DNA from: JBDHRG01 sp039807445
GTDB lineage: Bacteria > Pseudomonadota > Gammaproteobacteria > Competibacterales > Competibacteraceae
Reading direction: 5' to 3'
DNA: 10,522 bases
NCBI GenBank assembly: GCA_039807445.1
Contig: JBDHRG010000132.1
Coordinates: forward strand, 1-10,522
In this document: one piece after another, positions 6,807 to 10,522 of the stretch
How positions within the stretch are numbered: the stretch's first letter is position 1
Layout: every line of letters begins with the position of its first letter
Made by a program: the position numbers and the translations under genes
The notes under the pieces: generated by a model
Seen by the model: only the letters and a program-made list of their open reading frames with translations
Told to the model about the DNA's origin: nothing
The model's database searches: none

Positions 6807-7838
6807 GTGATCAAGAACGCGATGATGAGCCTGGCGGTCGTCGGGGCCCTGGGCACCGCCGTCGCCGCGCAAGCTGAAACCACGCTGTACGGCAGCGTTC
6901 GGCTGGCCGTCGAATGGGTCGACAACGGCGTTGCCGGCGATCCGGGCAAGGACAGCTGGAATGTCGCCGACCAGGCTTCGCGCCTCGGCGTGCGGGGTTC
7001 CGAAGACCTGGGGAGCGGGCTGTCGGCGATCTACCAGTACGAGTTCGGCGTCAACGCCGCCGGATCGAGCGACAACAATCCGTTCAAGCAGCGCCTGAGC
7101 TGGGTCGGCCTCAAGGGCGGCTTCGGCGCGGCGACCCTCGGTCGGCAGTACACCGTGACCTACAACGCCTACGGCCAGTACACCGACGTGTTCAACGGCA
7201 ACATCACCAACCCGTACTCCGAAGCGTCCAACACCCAGCGTCAGAGCAATCAGCTGATCTACACCTCGCCCGACCTCAAGGGTTTCAGCTTCGCCAGCAG
7301 CGTCACCGCCAACGGTCAGGCAGCGCAGGGCACCGACAGCGGCAAGAACAACGTCGACCAGTACCAGGTCGGCTTCATGTACAGCAACGATTCGCTCAGC
7401 GCGGGCATCGCGCTGGCCGATATCCGCAGTGACTTCGACCAGGGCTACGAATACTGGGGCATCGGCGGCAGCTACACGCTGGGCGACTTCGTGCTGTCGG
7501 CGCTGTACGAAGACCACTTCAGCCTCCAGGATCAAGCCAAGGCCGACGGCTTCGACTACAAGGGCTACGGCCTGGTCGCCGGCTACAACATCGGCAACAA
7601 CACGGTCCGCGCCGGCTGGGGGCGCGTCGATCCCTCGGGCCGGGACGCGAACGGCCAGAAGCTCCAGAACCAGGACATGTGGCAGTTCGGCCTCGAACAC
7701 CGCTTCAGCAAGCGCACGCTGGTCTGGGCCGAGTACACCGACTCGGAGATCGCTGCCGACGGCTACCTGGGCGCCGGCGCGAAGCTCGGCAGCGACAGCG
7801 ACCATCTGATGTCGGTGGGCATGCGCCACGACTTCTGA
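6807..7838 (+). CDS. Outer-membrane general porin (Gram-negative betaproteobacterial type)
   Basis: This is a trimeric beta-barrel channel for small hydrophilic solutes. The 343-residue precursor starts at GTG 6807, 6 bases after AAGGAG. It has a Sec signal peptide (MIKNAMMSLAVVGALGTAVA) with a likely cut after AQA at residue 23, giving mature ETTLYGSVRLAVEW, the typical first strand. The body has the porin landmarks SRLGVRGSEDLGSGLSAIYQYEFG, FKQRLSWVGLKGGFGAATLGRQYT, alternating aromatic strands and Gly/Asn/Asp-rich loops. It ends with MSVGMRHDF, a C-terminal Phe that serves as the BAM recognition signal. The substrate preference cannot be read from sequence. Its position after the arc operon allows a role in arginine or ornithine passage, but that is inference. 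The spacer after it (7839-8005) holds only an imperfect inverted repeat. Confidence 0.93.
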   Translation: MIKNAMMSLAVVGALGTAVAAQAETTLYGSVRLAVEWVDNGVAGDPGKDSWNVADQASRLGVRGSEDLGSGLSAIYQYEFGVNAAGSSDNNPFKQRLSWVGLKGGFGAATLGRQYTVTYNAYGQYTDVFNGNITNPYSEASNTQRQSNQLIYTSPDLKGFSFASSVTANGQAAQGTDSGKNNVDQYQVGFMYSNDSLSAGIALADIRSDFDQGYEYWGIGGSYTLGDFVLSALYEDHFSLQDQAKADGFDYKGYGLVAGYNIGNNTVRAGWGRVDPSGRDANGQKLQNQDMWQFGLEHRFSKRTLVWAEYTDSEIAADGYLGAGAKLGSDSDHLMSVGMRHDF

Positions 7839-7946
7839 GGGAGCATCGTTCAGGTGCCGCTCGCGGTCGTTTCACCGGGCTCGGCGGTCAGGGTCCCGCG
7901 CGCTGCGGAAGGGAACCGCCGCATCGGCTAAGGTTTCCGGGAATCG

Positions 7947-7973
7947 CCGCCCGCGGCCACGGATGCCGGGCGG
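7947..7973. other. Inverted repeat between porin and ppk2
   Basis: CCGCCCG (7947-7953) pairs with CGGGCGG (7967-7973), and outer GGAA/TTCC can extend it with a bulge. There is no clear T-run. It may end porin transcription weakly or lie in the ppk2 leader. A weak -10-like TAAGGT lies near 7929. The rest of 7839-8005 shows nothing recognisable. Confidence 0.3.
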
Positions 7974-8005
7974 TTCCGTCGATCCGCAAGGGGAGGAGTT
8001 TGACC

Positions 8006-8821
8006 ATGGCCAAAAAGAAGAAGGAAGAAGCCGCTGCCGACGAGCGCCCCGGACTCGGGCGCAAGGAGTACGAGGCGGAGATCGCGCGGCTGCAGGGCGA
8101 GCTGGTCAAGCTGCAGTTCTGGGTACAGAAGACCGGGGCACGCATCGTCGTGCTGTTCGAGGGGCGCGACGCCGCCGGCAAGGGGGGCGTGATCAAGCGC
8201 ATCACCGAGCGCGTCAGCCCGCGCGTGTTCCGCGCCGTGGCGCTGCCGGCGCCGACCGAACGCCAGCGCTCGCAGCTGTACGCGCAGCGCTACGTCGAGC
8301 AGTTACCGGCCGGCGGCGAGATCGTGATCTTCGACCGCAGCTGGTACAACCGCGCCGGCGTCGAGCGCGTGATGGGCTTCTGCACCGATGAGCAGTACGA
8401 GCGCTTCCTGCACACCGCGCCGCAGTTCGAGAGCTACCTGATCGATGCCGGCATTACGCTGATCAAGTACTGGTTCGAGGTCGGCATGGAGGAGCAGACG
8501 CGGCGCTTCGAGGCGCGCATGACCGACCCGCGCAAGCTGTGGAAGCTGTCGCCGATGGACCTCGAGTCGCACAAGCGCTGGTACGATTACTCGCGCGCGC
8601 GTGACGCGATGTTCAAGGCGAGCGACACGGCGTTCGCGCCCTGGTACGTGGTCAATGCCGACGACAAGCGTCGCGCGCGGCTCGCCTGCATCGCGCACTT
8701 CCTCAGCCTGATCCCCTACCAGGACGTCCGCCCCGAGATGCCCAAGCTGCCCAAGCGGCAGAAGCCGCACGACTACGTCGAGCCCGACTATCCGTACCGC
8801 CGCGTGCCGATGCCGTACTGA
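8006..8821 (+). CDS. ppk2: Polyphosphate kinase 2 (PPK2)
   Basis: This is a cytoplasmic P-loop kinase that transfers phosphate between polyphosphate and nucleotides. The single-domain 271-residue form fits the short PPK2 group that typically uses polyP to make nucleoside triphosphates from diphosphates; the exact nucleotide preference is not decided here. The Walker A region is GRDAAGKGG (53-61), the Walker B-like segment is IVIFDRSWYNRAGVE with Asp110-Arg111, and the lid region FEARMTDPRKLWKLSPMD spans 168-185. A Lys-rich leader (MAKKKKEEAAADE) precedes the core. The segment FEVGMEEQ replaces the FSVSDEEQ common in the family, a mild oddity. The start at 8006 follows GGGAGGAG (7991-7998); an open frame further upstream overlaps the porin gene and is not coding. 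The SYLF gene begins 14 bases downstream, so the two are probably one operon. Confidence 0.93.
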   Translation: MAKKKKEEAAADERPGLGRKEYEAEIARLQGELVKLQFWVQKTGARIVVLFEGRDAAGKGGVIKRITERVSPRVFRAVALPAPTERQRSQLYAQRYVEQLPAGGEIVIFDRSWYNRAGVERVMGFCTDEQYERFLHTAPQFESYLIDAGITLIKYWFEVGMEEQTRRFEARMTDPRKLWKLSPMDLESHKRWYDYSRARDAMFKASDTAFAPWYVVNADDKRRARLACIAHFLSLIPYQDVRPEMPKLPKRQKPHDYVEPDYPYRRVPMPY

Positions 8822-8835
8822 GCAAGGAGTCCATC

Positions 8836-9414
8836 ATGAACCTCGTCAAACCCAGGATTTCGCTGCCGGCGGCCTTCGTGTTCGCGCTGACGCTCCTCCT
8901 CGGCCTGGCCGCACCCGCCCCGGCGCGCGCGGCTACGGCGGCCGAGATCGACCGCGACGTCGACGCCGCGCTGCAGAAGCTCTACGCCAGCACGCCGGCC
9001 GCCAAGAGGCTGGCGACGAAGGCCAGCGGCATCCTGGTGTTCCCGAACATCGTCAAGGGCGGGCTGATCATCGGTGGCCAGTACGGCGAAGGGGCGCTGC
9101 GGCGCAAGGGTAAGACGGTCGCGTACTACGACACCGCGGCGGCGTCCTACGGCCTGCAGGCGGGGGTGCAGACCTTCGGCTACGCGCTGTTCTTCATGGA
9201 CGCGGAGGCGCTCGGCTACCTCGACCGCTCCGAGGGCTGGGAGGTCGGCGTCGGCCCGAGCCTCGTGCTCGTCGACGAGGGCATGGCCGAGACGCTGACG
9301 ACCACGACGGCGCAGAAGGGGGTCTACGCCTTCATCTTCGGCCAGCAGGGGCTGATGGCGGGCATCGGCCTGCAGGGCTCGAAGATCACCCGCATCCACC
9401 CCGCGAAGAAGTGA
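8836..9414 (+). CDS. Secreted SYLF (Ysc84) domain protein
   Basis: This 192-residue precursor has a Sec signal peptide: basic MNLVKPR, a hydrophobic core, and a likely cut after ARA at residue 32. The mature part of about 160 residues is a SYLF domain, recognised from LATKASGILVFPNIVKGGLIIGGQYGEGAL, the AAASYGLQAGVQTFGYALFFM segment, and the GVYAFIFGQQGLMAGIGLQGSKITRI end. SYLF domains of eukaryotes bind phosphoinositides and membranes. Bacterial versions are exported, probably periplasmic or outer-membrane associated, with largely unknown roles. There is no lipobox cysteine. Its ATG follows AAGGAG (8824-8829) and it begins 14 bases after ppk2, implying co-transcription. The functional link between the two is unknown. 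Confidence 0.9.
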   Translation: MNLVKPRISLPAAFVFALTLLLGLAAPAPARAATAAEIDRDVDAALQKLYASTPAAKRLATKASGILVFPNIVKGGLIIGGQYGEGALRRKGKTVAYYDTAAASYGLQAGVQTFGYALFFMDAEALGYLDRSEGWEVGVGPSLVLVDEGMAETLTTTTAQKGVYAFIFGQQGLMAGIGLQGSKITRIHPAKK

Positions 9415-9471
9415 TGCGGATCACAAAAAATCGTTGGTTGGACAGGCCATGGCGATGACAGGGAACTGAAG

Positions 9472-9492
9472 GAGACGCGAATTCGCCGTCTC
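9472..9492. other. Stem-loop after the SYLF gene
   Basis: GAGACG (9472-9477) pairs with CGTCTC (9487-9492), enclosing CGAATTCGC, which can partly pair with itself. There is no T-run after it on the + strand. It is the best candidate for a 3' end structure of the ppk2-SYLF unit, but could equally be a promoter-proximal site for the gene at 9563. Confidence 0.35.
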
Positions 9493-9513
9493 GTCATCGG
9501 CGTGTCATCGGCG
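9493..9513. repeat. Tandem 10-bp direct repeat
   Basis: GTCATCGGCG occurs at 9493-9502 and 9504-9513, an 11-base period or about one helical turn. It lies directly after the stem-loop and 50 bases before the gene at 9563. The spacing suits two same-face contacts of a regulator, but no known site is recognised. Confidence 0.35.
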
Positions 9514-9562
9514 CCGCCGCATGCTATGCCCAGCTCGAGGGGGGCTCGCATGGGGGCGGGGC

Positions 9563-10237
9563 ATGACCGAGAAGACCCGCATCGTGGCGCATCTCGAGGC
9601 CCGGGGCCTGATGCTGCCCGGGCTGGTGCACGAGGCGCTCGCCGCCAACGATCGGCTCAAGGCCGCACTGACGCTGTTGCAGGATGCCTGCGCCGCGGCC
9701 GAGTGTTCGACCGGTGGCGAGCCGCGGGCGGGCGCAGTGCCGACCGCGGGCGATGACACGCCCGGAATGCTCGCCCGGGCGTGTCGGGTCGAAGGGGGCT
9801 ACCGGCTGCCCGGCGTCGGCGCGCTGGTCGAGGACATGCGCGCGGATCTGCGGTGGATGCTGCGCCCGCTGACGGCGCAGGGCGCCGCGCAGGCCTTCGA
9901 GGCCCGGCTCGAGGCGCTCGAGCGGCGCCTGCCGGAGCTCGTCGACGACCTCGCACCGCGCGGCTTCGTCGCGGCGCTGGCCTCGGCGCAGCGCGAGCGG
10001 GCCGACAGCCTGCACCTGCTGCTCATGGACGTGCACCGGGCGCTCAACCGCCTCGCCGCGGGGCTCGCCGAAGAGACGGTCGACGGTGCGCAGGCGTTCG
10101 CGATCGAACCCGACGACCGGCAGCGCATCGCCGCCTTCATCAGTTTGCGCGGGAAACCTCGGCCTTCAGGCCGGGAAGGGATAGCGCGGCGCCCGCCGGG
10201 CGCCTTCCTGTTCCCGCTCTCCTTTCTTCACGGTTAG
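9563..10237 (+). CDS. Hypothetical helical protein, 224 aa, 3' end probably replaced by inserted element DNA
   Basis: The ATG at 9563 follows GGGGGCGGGG (9552-9561). The product is all-helical without signal or membrane segments: an N-terminal helix (TRIVAHLEARGLMLPGLVHEAL, then ANDRLKAALTLLQDA), a variable linker at about 50-70, then long helices with many Leu, Arg and Glu to about residue 193 (VDDLAPRGFVAALASAQRER and on through DDRQRIAAF). After about residue 193 the composition changes abruptly to a Pro/Gly/Arg-rich tail (RGKPRPSGREG, then RRPPGAFLFPLSFLHG). That tail is encoded by hairpin DNA leading into tnpB. I infer that an insertion near 10140-10150 removed the native C-terminus, so the visible protein is probably an N-terminal fragment with a chimeric tail. 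The family is not recognised. An independent promoter is likely given the 148-base spacer. Confidence 0.65.
   Translation: MTEKTRIVAHLEARGLMLPGLVHEALAANDRLKAALTLLQDACAAAECSTGGEPRAGAVPTAGDDTPGMLARACRVEGGYRLPGVGALVEDMRADLRWMLRPLTAQGAAQAFEARLEALERRLPELVDDLAPRGFVAALASAQRERADSLHLLLMDVHRALNRLAAGLAEETVDGAQAFAIEPDDRQRIAAFISLRGKPRPSGREGIARRPPGAFLFPLSFLHG
10158..10175 (+). other. Hairpin resembling an IS200/IS605 right end / omega-RNA end
   Basis: CTCGGCC (10158-10164) pairs with GGCCGGG (10169-10175, one G-T pair) around TTCA, preceded by GGGAAAC and followed by AAGGGATAG. The layout (GAAACC, hairpin with TTCA loop, then a GGGA-type tail) resembles right-end hairpins of tnpB elements, where they form the 3' scaffold of the guide RNA. 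Here it sits about 100 bases 5' of a tnpB start instead. It could be a left-end copy of the hairpin or the right-end remnant of an earlier element. The resemblance is from memory, not alignment. Confidence 0.4.
10188..10204 (+). other. Strong GC stem-loop upstream of tnpB
   Basis: GGCGCCC (10188-10194) and GGGCGCC (10198-10204) form a perfect 7-bp stem with a GCC loop. It is followed by the pyrimidine-rich stretch 10205-10230 (TTCCTGTTCCC, then CTCTCCTTTCTTC), so it could act as a transcription terminator for the truncated gene or shield the element from outside transcription. Confidence 0.4.
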
Positions 10238-10239
10238 AT

Positions 10240-10265
10240 TTACACGGGACGCTATCTCCGTGTAA
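10240..10265 (+). other. 8-bp inverted repeat next to tnpB, candidate element left-end palindrome
   Basis: TTACACGG (10240-10247) and CCGTGTAA (10258-10265) are perfect complements with a 10-base loop, ending 9 bases before the tnpB ATG. Subterminal palindromes of this kind mark the ends of IS200/IS605 elements and are read as single-strand hairpins by the TnpA transposase. It would also sit in the tnpB leader and could hide its weak RBS. Confidence 0.5.
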
Positions 10266-10274
10266 CGTGTTGGC

Positions 10275-10522
10275 ATGGACGTGAAGCGCGCCTACCGATT
10301 CCGGTTCTACCCGACGCCCGAGCAAGCCGAGATCCTGGCCCGGACCTTCGGTTGCGCGCGCTTCGTCTACAACCGCCTGCTGCGTCTGCGCACCGACGCC
10401 TGGTTCGAGGAGCACGAGCGCGTCGGCTATCACGCGACCTCCGCTGCGCTGACGGCGCTGAAGCGCCAACCCGAGTACGCCTGGCTGAACGACGTGTCGT
10501 CGGTGCCGGTGCAGCAGGCGCT
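10275..10522 (+). CDS. tnpB: TnpB-like RNA-guided endonuclease / IS200/IS605-family OrfB, 5' part, cut by window end
   Basis: The frame is open from ATG 10275 to the last base (82 codons visible of an expected roughly 370-420). The start MDVKRAYRFRFYPTPEQAEIL followed by ARTFGCARFVYNRLL is the classic N-terminal OrfB/TnpB helix-turn-helix region (K-A-Y-R-F-R-x-Y-P-T, then F-G-C-x-R-x-x-Y-N). Family members are RuvC-like nucleases guided by an RNA from the element's own right end; the catalytic RuvC residues and zinc finger would lie outside the window, so activity cannot be judged. No tnpA (Y1 transposase) is seen upstream, so the element is either of the tnpB-only type or has tnpA elsewhere. 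No strong Shine-Dalgarno precedes the ATG (GTGTTGGC). Sequence upstream to about 10140-10150 is probably part of the element. Confidence 0.88.
   Translation, partial: MDVKRAYRFRFYPTPEQAEILARTFGCARFVYNRLLRLRTDAWFEEHERVGYHATSAALTALKRQPEYAWLNDVSSVPVQQA

Noticed and set aside
6699..7829. Minus-strand frame opposite the porin
   Set aside because: The + strand porin has a signal peptide, barrel motifs and C-terminal Phe; the antisense product is low-complexity Val/Ala-rich.
7679..8005. N-terminal extension of ppk2 into the porin gene
   Set aside because: The upstream part is an out-of-frame reading of the porin and spacer; the ATG at 8006 has a strong RBS and gives the normal PPK2 N-terminus.
1..10522. 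CRISPR array, tRNA or rRNA genes, phage genes
   Set aside because: No regularly spaced repeats, cloverleaf-like sequence, rRNA segments or phage structural genes were seen by eye on either strand.

Overview
This is a GC-rich, gene-dense bacterial chromosome segment with almost all genes on the + strand. Protein style (a 16-stranded-type general porin ending in Phe, a Pseudomonas-like arcDABC order, PPK2 and SYLF proteins) suggests a betaproteobacterium, probably near the Azoarcus/Thauera (Rhodocyclales) group. The taxonomic placement is inference from protein resemblance, not from a marker gene.

Layout. At the left, a small conserved-type hypothetical gene (49-330, - strand) diverges from a 329-residue hypothetical protein with a central coiled coil (504-1493). 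The core of the window is a complete arginine deiminase operon, arcD-arcA-arcB-arcC (1723-6534). ArcD exchanges external arginine for ornithine; ArcA hydrolyses arginine to citrulline and ammonia; ArcB phosphorolyses citrulline to ornithine and carbamoyl phosphate; ArcC uses carbamoyl phosphate to make ATP. All catalytic motifs looked for are intact. Several strong hairpins lie in the operon leader and its spacers (1632-1663, 3170-3192, 5560-5581), but no clear ANR/FNR box was found by eye.

After arcC comes a small membrane-protein reading frame that appears broken by one missing base (6588-6766), then an outer-membrane porin (6807-7838) whose Shine-Dalgarno overlaps an inverted repeat. A second unit follows: ppk2 polyphosphate kinase (8006-8821), and 14 bases later a secreted SYLF/Ysc84 lipid-binding-domain protein (8836-9414).

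At the right edge, a hypothetical gene (9563-10237) seems to run out of its native sequence near 10140 and into hairpin-rich DNA ending in a tnpB gene of the IS200/IS605 superfamily (10275 to the window end, cut by the edge). One of these hairpins (10158-10175) resembles the right-end/omega-RNA hairpin of such elements, although it lies 5' of tnpB. This junction is the least ordinary part of the window. I do not see a convincing previously undescribed system; most of the window is ordinary metabolism.
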